DNA of 64,000 nucleotides from Isoetes taiwanensis (GCA_021234155.1 JAJEKV010000002.1:20733726-20797725), one strand, 5' to 3'; positions 1 to 12,500 are shown, counted from the stretch's first letter. Notes: generated by a model not told the origin, from the letters alone. Translations and numbers: made by a program.

Positions 1-1285
1 TAGGAACATGGTTTAGGGTTGTCCACTCCATCCGCCCCTCACGGTGCACACTTTGCGAGTGGTGCGAAAAGTGTCGGGACTGGATAGCCAGCCGGATGCA
101 TAGCCAAAGAGGGCTACTCACGGGCTCATCTTCCCGGTTAGATGGGGCAGGTAGGGATCACTCCCTCGAGAGATCTACATCTTGACTCAAAGGTGACTAG
201 AGGCCCTTTGCCGCCCGTGTGAACCCTTTGGAAGGTGAACACCACCTCACGGTGTCGAGGCCCATGCCTTGCCCTCACGCAGTTGGCAAGCCATTGGACC
301 TAGCCACAATGGTTCCCGGTAGGCCTTACACACCCGGAGGAACCGTTCAAGAGTCGGGGACATGAACCTCCTTCTCGCCCGGTCGGCCCCTTCACCCACA
401 TCCGGTGTGGCTCTTGCGCAAGACAGGCGAATCTCAGGTGTGCTAGAGAGGCTACTCTAGGAGCATCAACTACAAAGCTTTAGGTCTCTACCCCCTTCCC
501 AATCAAACGAGTTCATAGAGATGCATCATCCATATACTTCTGAGAGAACTAAAGAACTAGATCTAATCTACAACATAGAGTTAGGTTCTTTAGTTAGGAT
601 CTGCTATCTAGAGATCTAGAGGGCTGCTATGGGCAATCTAATAGGCTAAACCCTCTTTGATTCAATGACTAAAATAGGGTTTAGACTATCTAATTGGCCA
701 AATACTGATCCTTGAGGGGCTCCTCGACTGAGCTCGACCATCCTGGCTGAGGCCTTTCGAATCAAGGGAAACTAAGGATGCAATTCTCGGTGATGCGGGA
801 TGCGGTTTTAATTTGTTGAGGCAGCCAAAACAGAGTTCTAAAGCCCTAAAATCGAAAATTGGGCTAGTTAGGGTTTCCTACCCTATATAGACAAGGGGTT
901 GGCTAGGGTTTCCAATTATCCCCTTTTGGCATGTGGGATAGTGGAAATGGGCCCACTTGCCTTTAAGGGCTAGGTGGCCAAATGTGCACACATGGAAATG
1001 TGTGCCCACATTAATGTGTACATTGGAAAATGTGCACATTAATTGCACCTATAGGTGTGGCCCACTTGGCATGAAGTGTCCACTTGTAAATGTGTGCCCC
1101 ATTAATGTGTACATTGGAAAATGTGCACATTAATAGTTGCACATATTTCTGGCAAGTTGCCCCCTACACCTGGCTACACGCTAGCGCATCGCCACCGATT
1201 GGGTGGCGTAATGCGATGAAGCGAAAGTAAAGATTACGCCGTCACGGGGCATTATCGCGTCTTTGGAACGTCACACGCTAAACAG
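1..1285. other. Non-coding stretch, no gene recognised
   Basis: I see no open frame or RNA gene with support here. The first 450 bases are GC-richer than what follows and do not match rRNA as far as I can recall it. Positions 700-1140 are AT-richer and hold one short direct repeat listed separately. The stretch could be old retroelement LTR or leader sequence, but no boundary can be shown. Confidence 0.5.
996..1134. repeat. Direct repeat, two 47-bp copies 92 bp apart
   Basis: Copies at 996-1042 and 1088-1134 are almost identical, differing by one base in the middle. Each contains ATTAATGTGTACATTGG followed by a GTGCACATTAAT end. The internal ATTAATGTG and CACATTAAT make each unit partly self-complementary. 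No gene lies here. Confidence 0.8.
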
Positions 1286-1658
1286 GCCACCGCCTTCAAT
1301 GATGAAGCAAAAAAAACTCTAGGATACAATGCAAATGAACTGCATGAAATAAGAACACAGGTACAACAAATACCATATCCAACAAACCTATTGAACAATA
1401 ACAATCTAATTTAATATCTATTTCCAGGATAACGAAGGCAAATTATACCAACATATTTTAGCAAAAGCAAAATGGATTCCACATATATTTCGACTGTCCA
1501 TACAACATGACAACTACATGAATCAAGACCGACAAAAAATTACAATCCAAGATGTTCATCCAATACAATACATCAACGAATCAAAGAATCTATTAAACAA
1601 AATACAAATTCTAACATCAAGCGCAAAGACTACACAATCACGTCTTACCATACACTAA
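1286..1658 (+). pseudogene. RPA1-like single-stranded DNA-binding domain fragment (two exons)
   Basis: Two putative exons resemble the last OB fold (DBD-C) of replication protein A large subunit, which binds single-stranded DNA in replication and repair. Exon a (1286-1360, 25 codons, after AAACAG, before GTACAA) reads ATAFNDEAKKTLG and then NANELHEI, the usual AFNEQAE..LG.TADELYEL segment. Exon b (1428-1658, after TTTCCAG) contains IFRLSIQHDNY, RQKITIQDVHPIQY and ESKNLL, matching the FRxSVxxxxYNDExRxKxTVxDVxPVxY pattern, and ends at TAA 1656. Phases join cleanly. The N-terminal OB folds and the DBD-C zinc ribbon are not visible. Codons are strikingly A-rich. RPA-like proteins are also carried by plant Helitrons, so this may be a Helitron passenger instead of a host gene remnant; I see no Helitron terminus. 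Confidence 0.5.
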
Positions 1659-3306
1659 AAAAAATACAATGAAAATTCTCTACTTCAAATACATTTGCGA
1701 GCCCAATACATGTATAAATTGATAATTGTTGATAGAGGCAACAAGTAACTGCATTTTAACTAAGTACAAAACAAACATAATCATTAACACCAACAACTTC
1801 CCGCTAATCACAATTTCAGTTCCGATGTACTGCATTTTGAACATAGGATGCTGCTCAAACAACTACTAATGTTTTTCATGCTTGAACTGCCTTGCTATTA
1901 TCACACGGAAAGCCCACCAACGGTGCGCAATTTTCTAGTATTTGACTAAGATTATTACACGTCGCACCCTTATCGACAATATCCCATATGGCACAATCCA
2001 AACCATCGATTAATGCGGAGGGACAAACGGACAAATCTGGGCCGTTGGACGGGGCGGAGGGACATTGGGACGATCTCGGCCGTCGATCAGGCGGACAGAC
2101 CGACGCCACGGTTTTATAATATAGGATGATGTTGCGTGATACAATCATGTTATAAAATGACACACTTGCAATCATGACACTTGCAAGCAAGACCTATAAA
2201 AGTAATTATTAGTGTTGTATGACACGTGATACAATCATAGCAACACTTATATGATAACTAAGACTAATGGCATGCCAACCATGACATTTGATATATGTCA
2301 TAAGTTTCTCAGTATAGTGAGTAGCAATACATGACATAAGGCATGCCACATTTTTAGATTATATAATTGGAGTGAGATGCATTTGTTGTTTGTTATATAA
2401 AATTATGATAAGTGCATTTAGTGTTGGTTTTATTGCATCTGGTAGCTTCACATTATGCTTAAGGCTCAAAACTTTCTGTTGCGCATCTTTGCTAGTTATT
2501 TTTAGCTACGTATCTGCCCAATCACAAACTGCCACATGGTTGTGCCTCAGTGAGACAGCGTGGCCGCACTGTGCATATCTATTGTTTCTTTTTTTGCCCA
2601 CGTATCTGCCCAATAAAAAACTACAAGGTGGCCTTTCTCAAATGCGACAGCAGAGCCGTGCCGTACAAAATATTTTGTTGTTTCTTGCATTGTTCGCCTT
2701 TTGGTTCCCTTGAATTGCCAAACCCTCTGCATGATTTACATTCGGTTCTTGATGGACTTTTCGTTACATATCTGAAAAATCGTTTGTCAGGTCGCTTCCT
2801 TTCTTTATGTCTTTGATATTATGGAATCATCAACGGATTGGAAATAGATAAATTCATGCATATTTTTCTTTCTTTTGCACTTGCTTCTTCTTAAGCTCGA
2901 TTATATTTTTTAAATCATTGTTCTTTTAGAAACAGGTATGAAGGGGAAGGTTAACATCAATGCAGATTCTAAAACAGGTAAAAATTATTAAATTAGAATC
3001 TGCATGAATTTGTGGGTCTATCCCATCACAGGGATTACAAGAGGGTTCAATTCCCCCAGGGGCAATCAAAGCTTTATAGAAAAACTTATTGCGGTTTTCA
3101 CATATCTGTATGTATTATAATACTGGCTTTGCTGTCTGTTTTGCAGATGTAGATTAGATATTAATTGATGGCATAGCGATATGGCTGCAATTTCACAATG
3201 TAGTCCATCAGCCTTTCCACAAGTCTGAAGTAATTATCATGCATTAGTGTAATATGTATTTAAAATTAAGGACTACATTGTGTTTATCTTTTGATTTTTT
3301 GTTTAG
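1659..3306. other. Non-coding stretch upstream of the IFT38 exons
   Basis: AT-rich sequence without a supported gene. A degenerate duplication with a period of about 92 bp lies at 2500-2690; both copies carry ACGTATCTGCCCAAT (2507 and 2599). A tRNA-like T-arm (GGGTTCAATTCCCCC, near 3033) has no matching rest of a tRNA. The missing first coding exon of IFT38 should lie here if the gene is complete, but I could not find a short exon starting MSxRxLR with a suitable donor. Confidence 0.45.
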
Positions 3307-6300
3307 AGTTTGTGGAGTTGATGAAAAGCCTTGGATACCAGCGGTCTATTTCACTCGATAGTTTTCGCACGCCAAATTTTCAATTAGTTGCGGATTGTCT
3401 TCATTGGTTAATAAAGAGGTTTTATGATATTTTGAAATCCTTAAGGAAGTTTGGCTTTGTTTTGTTGTTAGCCAGAATATAATATTTAGAAATACGTTGA
3501 TTAATTTTGATCTTGATTTTTCCTGCCTTAGTAATTTAAAATTTTCAGGACAAAGACCTTGCATTTCTTTGTCCTTACTTATGTCAGTTATATAGATATG
3601 ATCCTGCTTGTGATTTGGACTATGACATTAGTACGGAAGCAGGGCGGGTCGCATTTGTCCAATGCGCGGCTCGGCTAATGGTATTTATGATCTGTTGTTA
3701 GTTTCAATTCTCAGATTTTCTGCCTCTGTGACCATTTAAGTGCAATATTCTCTGGTTGCAAATCAATGCTTTAACAGCCTTCATGGCAAGGCATTTTCAT
3801 AGCTGATTAGACAACTGTCATATCGAGCATAACTCCTAGTATTATTTAAAATTTTCAGCTCGAGAAGGCAAAAATCAAATTGCAACCGAAACAGATTTAT
3901 TCTGCAGATTACCACGCTGTTGTGGAACTCATGAAAGTTGCTGCAATGCTTCAGTCAACTGCAGATCTTGCAGCACAAATGAAGGTATATAATCACAATG
4001 ATCTTTTGTCATCCAGGGGAAATGCAACAAAACAATGTTTATCAATGTTTGTACATTCCTATTCATCAACCATCACTTTAGCTCTCCACCCCTTTTATCC
4101 TCATGTTCTAGAATGGGCCCATGTTCTAATAATAGTGCAAGAAGAATGATTCGTTCGATGTTAAACGAGCTGTTTCATTACATTTTTTTTTGAGATGTTT
4201 GTTGCAGAGTCATGATGGAGAAACAGTTATCTGTATGAAAGCATTTGATGTCAAAGCAGCACGGACATTAATACTCGATATTATGAAATCTGGTACAACA
4301 CTTTATGACAATCTTGCCAAGGAAGCACAACTGGAGGTGTCTTCAAGTGGTCGATTTGCTTTGAACACTACACTTTTGTTAGTTCAACTGTTGTTCTGTT
4401 TAGGAAGCCAGGAGTATGGAAATGTTAATGAACACTGAGATTGAAGAACTTGAGCGTACAATGAAAGATGCAACCTCCTCTCTGTTGACAAGTATCTTAT
4501 TAGCAGAACAGGAATAAATTAGCTCTGAAAATGAGGAGAAGTCTCTACAGGCATTGCAAGAAAAGCATAAAAGTGAGCTAGAAAGATGCGAAAAACGCTT
4601 TTTCGTGCTGGAGAATGTCAGGTCATAATGATAGCTTCATCTTTTGTTTCTCTTTCAATTACATCCCTTTTTTTTCAAGGTAGAACCATATCCAGGCATC
4701 TATTTAAATGCAACTATGTGGATGGGATTGGTTTGAGTTCTATACATGGGCAAACGTGGTCTTAAATCTGAAATAAAGGTCATTTCATGTTGCAATCTTG
4801 CATACATATCAGTAGCTGATTTCAATTTAATATTGTACAGGCCTGCATATGTTGACGAGTATGAGTCACTACAGAAGGATTTGCAAGGCCTTTTCACAAT
4901 CTATCTTGAGAAATTCCATAATTTACAGTGGCTTGAGAGTCAGCTGAAAGAACATAACTTGCAGGAACAAGAAAAAGTTGAAGAATCTTATGCTTCAATG
5001 AGACGATTACAACAACAGTTATATAATGAGGTTAGTATCTGAGAATTATGAGGAAGAAATAATGCTAAAAATAATGCTGATAAGCTAAGAGAAGTCCAGC
5101 TCACCTTATAGAACATGAGTCCCAATGCAACCTCTCAGGCTAACAATGAATATTTTGTTGCATTACGTAATGCTCCGATAATAAAGCTTTGATCATAAGG
5201 TTTTTTTTTTTTTTTTTAAAAGGACTTGAGCCTTTATTATCCAGAGAAAGTTACAAAGTATAATAGGGACTAAAAATTTAGTGGAGAGAATGTCGACAGA
5301 GCAAGTCCACCCCACTCAAATACAACATCTAAACAGTATGAAGAGCAAGCAAAATCTCATGAGTAAGTGTGAATCTGAAGATAGTGCTCCTAAGTACGGC
5401 TTTTCACCTCATTAGCAATTGATGAGCACCTGAATGCTTTGACAATTCGTTGTTGGGCATCAAGAAGGACACGTGCATCTGAACAAGCAAGACCTTTGAA
5501 TATGAAAAGATTCCTTCTTTTCCAAATGGACCAGATGATCCATACAAAAGCCAAATGAAACATCCTTTTTGCCTAGACTGCTAATAACACCTGTTGACTA
5601 TTCAAATTGCACCGTAAAAGGCCTTGAAGCCACAATCAAGCATGCCTAACATGTCTACACAGGAAGAAGCAATGCGCAATTGTCTCGTCCCGCTGTGCAC
5701 ATAAGGGACAAAGTGCAGATACCTCTGGACGAATTCTGTGCACCAGAATATTAATACGTAGCCAACGATGAATGACTTGCCATCATAAAACAGATACTTT
5801 AGGATGGAGTAGTTTATCCCGTACCCATTTCCATACTGCTTTCTACCGGTCCCTAGGAATGACCGAAGAAGGAGGCAAGACGTCCACAGCAAGCAAGACC
5901 TTGTACATGGAATTCACCAACTTATCTGCTTTGACACGCTCATGAACTACCCAAGGCTGGAGGTCATCCCTTTGTGCTATTGGAAGAAGAATTGAAGACA
6001 CCTTTTGCAAAATAGCCCGATCCCACCGTAAAAGGAGGAACTTAGCTCTAAACTCTTTCCATGTCAGCAACTGCCTTTGATTGTTACACCAATCAGATAT
6101 CATATACACACTTGTTGATCTCCATCAACGCTGTGCCAATAGGTGGACTGAAGATATCAGAGGACCACCGTCTAATGGAATCCACCAACAACTTGCAATA
6201 GTGCTAGTGTGCACAAGATGAACAGGGATTGTACAGTCTCCCATGCAACTAATATCCTCTAAGAAATGGAGAAGCATTAGGGTATGGATCAGTGGATAAA

Positions 6301-7400
6301 ACAGAGCTCAGAAGAAAAGTGGTCTAACAGATGAAGATCCAAAAGAAATGCACATTTGCAAAGACTGATAAACAAGACGGGAATTCGGGGACTCGTCTAC
6401 ATTATTCAAAATTCTCCAAATAAACTTAGAAATCATCATCTTGCTCTGCAAAAGAAAATTAATTATCCCAAGGCCGCCAAAATGCTTTGGCAACATGCAC
6501 TTTTCCCAACTAACTTTGACAACAACACCCTTCCCTGTTTTCCCCCAAATGAATTTCCTGAGAACCCTGACAATAAGTTGTACTTTTGGCTGTGGAGCCA
6601 ACATGAATGAAGCCATATACACATGAGTACTACTTAAAACTGATTTAGCCACAACAATTCGTCCCGCCATGGAAAGCTTAGCTGTGGACCACCAGAAAAG
6701 GTGCTTTTCCAAGCCCTTAATCACTGCCTCCCAAGCATCTCCTGATGAGATATGAACACCTATAGGGATACCAAGAAGTTTGCTTGCTTTACCATGGGGA
6801 AGGATCTTCTATGGATAGGCAGTTATGCATGATGGAACTGGAGAGTCCAATGCCCATAGTGCTGTGCACTTCTGCCAACCCACAAAAATACCAGATGCTA
6901 GGGAAAAAAGAATCCAGCGAGGAAATGACATTTTACATAAGGTTTTTGAAACATTCAAGTTGTATTAATTTTGCCCGTACATGAATATTATATTGTTTAG
7001 TATTTGCTTTACTGTGAGCTGTATTTTCATGTTCAAAGTAAAACACATGATGTTTGCATTATTAACATGACAGATTAAGTCATACTGTATTTTTAATTTG
7101 TTATGGGTAACTAATAACATTTCCCTTTTATATGGCCATATGTGTAGAACCTTGGTAGCTCAATTTCTGATGCTGAAAGTGCACGTAGCAGCAATGCATA
7201 TTCTGCAAGTTTATGTGTTCCTTTAGTTATGAACAACACTTCAATCTCAACTGAACAAGAATACACAACTGCAAATGCAGTATCTTTGAAGGTCTATTCT
7301 ACTTGAAGTTTAGATGCATAAATAAGCTCCTAATATCAAGTTTTTCTTTGGAATATAGGAAGCTTCAGATGAATCGTCAGAAGATGTCGATGCAAAATAA
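3307..7400 (+). pseudogene. IFT38: IFT38/CLUAP1 homologue, eight exons, in-frame stop in exon 5
   Basis: IFT38 (CLUAP1, qilin) is a peripheral IFT-B subunit needed to build cilia and flagella; it pairs with IFT20, IFT57 and IFT80. Exons read as 3307-3418, 3596-3680, 3859-3984, 4208-4336, 4404-4621, 4841-5030, 7148-7291 and 7359-7400. All have GT/AG borders, and phases match at every junction. The N-terminal calponin-homology-like domain shows ELMKSLGYQRSIS, SFRTPNFQLVADCLHWLIKR, then YDPACDLDYDIST. Exon 3 shows KIKLQPKQIYSADYHAV; exon 6 shows RPAYVDEYESLQKD and TIYLEKFHNLQWLE. The coiled coil covers exons 5-6, and the end is acidic (ASDESSEDVDAK), as in animal CLUAP1. About 348 codons are visible versus 413 in human. 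Odd points: TAA at 4515-4517 lies in frame inside the coiled coil, the first exon is not found, and intron 6 holds a LINE. It may be a decayed copy, or a working gene with a sequence error. Confidence 0.85.
5201..6935 (-). mobile_element. LINE1: 5'-truncated L1-type LINE in an IFT38 intron
   Basis: A minus-strand non-LTR retrotransposon. The plus strand starts with a T run at 5201-5217, the complement of the poly(A) tail. Moving upstream along the element come a zf-RVT region (HRWLRINILVHRIRPEV near 5750, then a CPLC...HCFFLC zinc-binding pattern) and the region after the reverse transcriptase (AKLSMAGRIVVAKSVLSS at about 6690-6640, then FIWGKTGKG). The RT catalytic core is missing, so the copy is 5'-truncated at about 6935. 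CATAAGG plus a few T flanks both ends (5194 and 6936), a target-site duplication typical of target-primed reverse transcription. Several stops and frameshifts make it inactive. The same family is seen at 7.9-8.9 and 29.9-31.0 kb. Confidence 0.85.
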
Positions 7401-7758
7401 GATTTCAATACAGATGACGATTTTTAAGATGGCTTTTTTCTCCAATGCAGTAATTAGTTTTTACTGGATTACTTTACAACATCTCATGTTAATTTTCTGC
7501 TTTTAAAGCAAGAATAGATTAGACTGATTGGAAATGGATTACCTATACCAAAGCTTGAACAGATGTTTGTCAAATAAAAAAAAAAAAAAATCATCAACTA
7601 AACAACAATAAATCATCAGTGGCATCGTTCTTCCCTTCCATACATGTAACTTCCACCTACATTACAACTCTAGAATCTTATCCAACTCTAGAATCTGAAT
7701 CTAATATGGGAATTCTGGAGATCTCATTTTATGACAGCCTAGCTTGGCACATTTGTAG
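7401..7758. other. 3' flank of IFT38, nothing recognised
   Basis: AT-rich sequence after the IFT38 stop codon, with a 15-base A run near 7575 and AATAAA-like strings at 7560-7610 that could serve as polyadenylation signals. CTCTAGAATCT is repeated at 7669 and 7686. No gene is seen. Confidence 0.4.
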
Positions 7759-7898
7759 AAACCTTTCTTGAGAATGTCATTGCCAACTGTGAGTTAAGTC
7801 GGATCCAAAAATCCAATGAATCCCTTGAAGTTATGGCATTAAAAAAAGAGGACAGCCTTCAAAATTTAACTATGCCAAAAGATCGGTTAGCTACAAAG
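7759..7898 (+). other. Exon-like open segment of unknown gene
   Basis: After an acceptor-like ATTTGTAG the frame stays open for about 45 codons and reads FLENVIANCELSRIQKSNES followed by LEVMALKKEDSLQNL, a charged, probably helical sequence with a heptad feel. It runs into the short-repeat tail of the next element at about 7898. I do not recognise a family. It could be an exon of the gene that LINE2 entered, or chance. Confidence 0.25.
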
Positions 7899-8925
7899 AT
7901 AGATAGGTGGATAGATAAAGTTTTAACGTCCACTGAGCTACTAAAGCACCATGGGATGAGCAGGACATCAAGCCCAAAACAAAACAACCGAGGTCCCGTC
8001 ATAAAACAAAATGAAATTAAACAGGGACAAATTCCCAATACAGAAGAACAAGCATATAGCCCAAAGTTTTCTACCACCTTCTCCCATACATTTACATCTC
8101 AATGTGAGAGTAAGAATTTTGCTTGAAACGCCTGCCATGACAAGAGGCAACCACCTTCATACCATGCTTCATTAGAGATGACATCTGCTAGGGCCCACCA
8201 TCTCTATAAAGGGATGAACAGATGCAACGAGTGGAGGTGTTAAGGGGTCTGATGGCAATGGCGCCCACCACCGCGAAATATCTAGGAGAGCATGGGTGGA
8301 TGGACATGGCCAAAATAGATGTCTGACTGCATCCCATGCTGTCAGTATTCCTCGAAGGGAAGGAGATGCAGGAAGAGGCTTAAAAGGGCGAAATAGAGCC
8401 CAGGGAAGAATTGGTTTGACTGCCTTCTTGCCGAGAGGAGTACAATGACTGAGAGATTGTTTGAGAAGGTGAAGGACAGGAGAGCCAGTAACACTTACAA
8501 GAGCCTCCAAATGAATTTAAGATGAGGACCTTACTATGCAGTAAGAAGCCCATCATACCCATGCCACATGCCCACTTAGGGAGGATACATTTAGACCAGG
8601 CAACCTTAACCACTGCACCCTCCTCTGTGCCAGCCCATATGAAATTTCAGACTAGTGCAATGAGCTCCCGTATTTTAACTTGTGGGGCTAGCAACGAGGA
8701 AGCCATATACACGTGGGTACTACCGAGCACTGATTTAGCAACTGTGATGCGACTAGCAAGGGATAACTTTGCAGTTGATCACCAGAATAGGTGACCCTTA
8801 ATAATTTCTGCCCATGCACCAACATGAACAGGAATTCCAAGTAGCTTTGTGGCCTGTCCATGAGCAAGAAGCTTTCATGAATAATCATGAAGACATGCCA
8901 GAATCAGAGTGTCCAATGTCCATAA
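7899..8925 (-). mobile_element. LINE2, 3' part (split by element A)
   Basis: This is a minus-strand L1-type LINE of the same family as the copy at 5.2-6.9 kb. The segment at 8380-8613 encodes VAWSKCILPKWACGMGMMGF, the counterpart of LINE1's VSWEKCMLPKHFGGLGIINF, and 8688-8888 matches the region just upstream of it. At 8925 the sequence breaks at element A and resumes without loss at 29874. The low-coordinate end (7899-8080) differs from LINE1 and ends, read on the minus strand, in GGACGTTAAAAC plus TATC-type short repeats. That is the same 3' end as the SINE-like copies at 32.5, 35.5 and 38.6 kb, so the last 180 bp may be a separate SINE or LINE insertion. Confidence 0.7.
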
Positions 8926-9501
8926 TGTTTGGGGTCTGGGTTCGGGAACTCCTGTAAGACAGCCCTCTGTGAGGACCCTTGGATCAAACAGAAGAATCCG
9001 GGAGCTGTGTCACGCGGGATTTGCAAAAAGAACAAGGAAAGGGAAAACAATAAGACCACAAAAACACAAATGTGTGAAGAAAATATGTTGATATCAATCA
9101 GAATACATGAACTCTCGCAATCGAGAGAGAAAATGATGGAAACAAGAACCAAAACTCATCTAAAACTCAAATGCTAGCTCTGCTCATATATATAGTACAA
9201 TGGCCTCTGGCCCAATATAGACACTCTGTCAGATTTCGGTGCCGACTCCTGGAAGGAGGCCTGATTTGTGGGAATGTTGGCGGTGCCTCTTGAAATGCCT
9301 AAAATCACGCTGACGCTGACGGCCTGTCACTTGTCTGTTCTCTGCCTCTTCTTTGGCGCGGGCGTGGCCTTCTGCGTGGCCTTCTGCTGGGTCTTCTGCG
9401 GGGCTTTTGACTGTTGATCTGGACCTGACTGTGGCTCCTTGTTCTTGACCTGGTCCGAGGTGTATATGAATAGTCCTGTACCAAGACGTACAGGACTAAC
9501 A
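8926..9501 (-). repeat. Element A 3' LTR
   Basis: This 576-bp LTR carries the TG...CA termini. A TATA-like run (CATATATATAG near 9186) gives, on the minus strand, the presumed core promoter. The first part of the LTR (9501 down to about 9327) also encodes the C-terminal end of the third ORF, ending in PAPKKRQRTDK. It faces its partner at 29298-29873. Confidence 0.95.
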
Positions 9502-12500
9502 CTCCCCCCCACCAAACGACACTCAGGGATGAGAAAAGGGGGAAGAGTCTCTGACGGTAGAAACCCCACAACTTGAAAGTCATCCTGGCGTGTATGAGGG
9601 CGGTTGCCAGAGTGATAGTTTGCAATAAGATCTTGTCGTGCCGTGAGAGCTTCAGGAGTGTTGAGACCTATTGCAGGATGGGCGTCAATGAGAAACCCAG
9701 AGTGGACCATCTCTCACGGTGTGCTTCAGCAGGGACAAACTGACATTCCATGAGAAGGCAGGTCTGAAGGCCGAAGGCACTGACGCTGGCATTCGGGTTG
9801 CAATAATAGATAGGACGCTGTCTAGCAAGAGAACTCAAAAGAATGCACTTTAAGGCAGCACAAAAACCTGCTTGGGGGTGAACAGATGGATCCGGGGAAG
9901 TGGCAGCACGTTCCAAGAAGAGATCAAGGCCAGAGACAGCTTGAGTGGGCGTCTGCCAACCACGCTCATTGGGGATGTAGATCCAATTTTCAGTGTGCTC
10001 CAAAGTAGCGCCATTCTCCCAATTAGAGCGTCGAACAAAACGCGGATCCCATCGAAGATCTGTTGAGATCTGAGGAGGAGTCCACCCAGCGTGGCCTTCC
10101 AGAACCCTAGTCCAAAAGGGAAGATGCCAATCCGAGGTGAAATACCTGGGGCGTGGTGCACCCAATGAAGCATACGGAGATTGAGCGGTGCCCGTGGGCG
10201 TGGGCTGCTGGGCCTGTTCCCTGAATTCATGAACAAGGTCTGCGTCAAGAGCACTGCACCACTGGTCCCAGTCAGAGCCTGAGAGCATGTTATAAGCTGG
10301 AGGGGAGACCCAACCCGTGGGTATAGTCTGACTATCCAGAAAGGCACGCAACGTGTTGTAGCCACCCAAGTGCTGTAAGTAAACTTGAGCAAACGGGAGG
10401 TCCTCGGGGTGAGCTAAGTTCTTCCGCACCTGTTCGAGCATCTCTGCTTGCCACAGAGGTAGGTGATGAGCAAGCTCAGGCATGTACTCAGTGCGTAGAG
10501 TGTTGGACTGAGCAGGATCCTTTAAATATGGGTTGTTTTCCAATAACAACCAGTGAGCATGAGGGTTGCCTTAAAAAATTCGATGGGCGTCATCTAAGAA
10601 TTTATCCTGTGTATCAGCCAGATAAAAATCATGAAAAATATAAGCCATAGGCTGAACAACACGGAAGATGACCAAATCGGAATCCTCACAGTGGAGTTGA
10701 TCAAAGACTAATAGGGCACAGAGTAAACCTTTGTCTTCAATGGAAAGGTCCGGCCAGATCTAGAGAAAATCCTCGCTGCCCAGGGGCGTATTAAGCTTAC
10801 CATTGGCTGAATAACACTTGAGAAGAAATAGATGGCGTCGAGCAACCACATAATCCAGATAACTGGAAGGTGTAAAAAAATCCGTAGGAATGCGGAGAGC
10901 AAGATCAATATATATCTCATGTTGACTTTGGGCTTCTTCCGCAGATTGAACAGCTTGCTGGAGTTGATACTCCAAGTCGCGGATCTGATTATCTTTGTCG
11001 ACCAGGAGACGTGATTGATCACGGAACCTTCGATGAGGTAGCGTGGCCTGTGAAGAGGATTGCCCAGGAGTGGCGAGGTGAAGCCGAAGTGTGGCAATCT
11101 CTGTATCAGCAATAACCTTCTGCTTCTGAGCTTCTGTGAGTTGAGCCTGGAGAGGCATTATCTGACTTTGAAGCGTGGCCAATTGGCCTTCGAGAGAAAG
11201 GATCCGCTCATTGCGCTCATGAAGGTCTTTGAGCTGATTGTTGTAATTTTGGGACAGGTCCGTATACATTGTTTGGAGATCAGCAAGGAGCTTATCCTTT
11301 GTTTTGACCTGTTCCAACAATTCTTGAATTGTGGACTGTAATTGAGTCTGTTGATCAGCAAGGAGGCTAGTCTGTTCTTGTTCAGCCTTGAGAGATTCAC
11401 GGGCCTGTAAGAGAGCCTCGTGTTTTTGTTGAAGACTGTCCTCAAGGGATTGAGCTTTCGTGGTGGCGGCTTGGAAATCTCTGTGAACGGCCTCCGTGGC
11501 CTCCATATAAGCTTGAATGCCATTCATGAAGGTTTCTTGGGAGTCCTGAAGCTTCAACAGGGCTGCTTGGATATCCTGTTGATATTGATACAGCGCCTGT
11601 CTGGAAGATGGGTGCGCAGGGCACGTTTGTTGATTAGATTGTGACGCCTGAGAAATATGGTGAGAACTTGAGGGCACAGTTTCCGTGGAGGAAGAGGAGA
11701 CAGATATAGGACATTCTTGGTTTTTGAGGGGGAGGAGAAGGGTGAGGGCGTGAAGTCTCGGCATGAAGGTGTTGGTCAACAGGAATAGGATTGGAAGGTT
11801 ATTTGGTGGATGCTTGAGAAGTCGAATTTTGACGAGTTTGCGAACCGGGACTGGGGATAGGGAGACAATGGCGGATGATGGCTTGCAGGTGAGCACCCAG
11901 GGCAGATTCAAGGCCAGAAGAAGGGGATGCTCGGATGCGATCAATCTCATGAAGGAAACGTAGAAACAAAATTTGAGGCCAATCAATAGAATGGGTGGAG
12001 TGGATGGCCAAGATGACAAGGTTGAAAAATGACTTATTGATGTGGGTGTTTTTGATAGAATATCCATAGAACTTGCGCCACAGAAATTTAACAAAGAGAT
12101 CATGGGGCTTGGCAATGTTCGAGAGTCTATGAGTGTTGGCCTGATAAGGAGTTTGGCCATACTGAGTGACATCTTGTTCCTGTAAAGCAACCCAAGATAA
12201 TGAAGGCTTGCGAAGAGGTAACTGAAATACCTGAGAAAGCAGAACCGAGGTTAGTGGAATATTTGTCTGATCGACCCTTGTGGCATACCCCTCCGTGGTG
12301 TTGATCATGTGAGCAACAAATTGCCTGAGTTGGTCCGGATTCGGTGCAGGGAGGTCCTGCTTGGAGAATTCATACAACCCGTGGTGTTCAGCAACTTCAC
12401 GACTTGGACCTGCCAGGGAATCGTGAAAGGTGGGAGTGGAGAAGACAACAGACTCAAAAAGAGCCGGATCCCTGGGAGCCTGGACCTGAAGATGAGGGAA

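Noticed and set aside
1-450. GC-rich start considered as rRNA
   Set aside because: No recognisable conserved rRNA core sequence; left as unassigned.
2372-2816. Open frames of 60-113 codons in an AT-rich region
   Set aside because: No motif, overlapping on both strands, and they span a simple duplication; no splice context.
2998-3052. Possible tRNA (GGGTTCAATTCCCCC T-arm)
   Set aside because: No acceptor, D-arm or anticodon stem pairing can be fitted around it.
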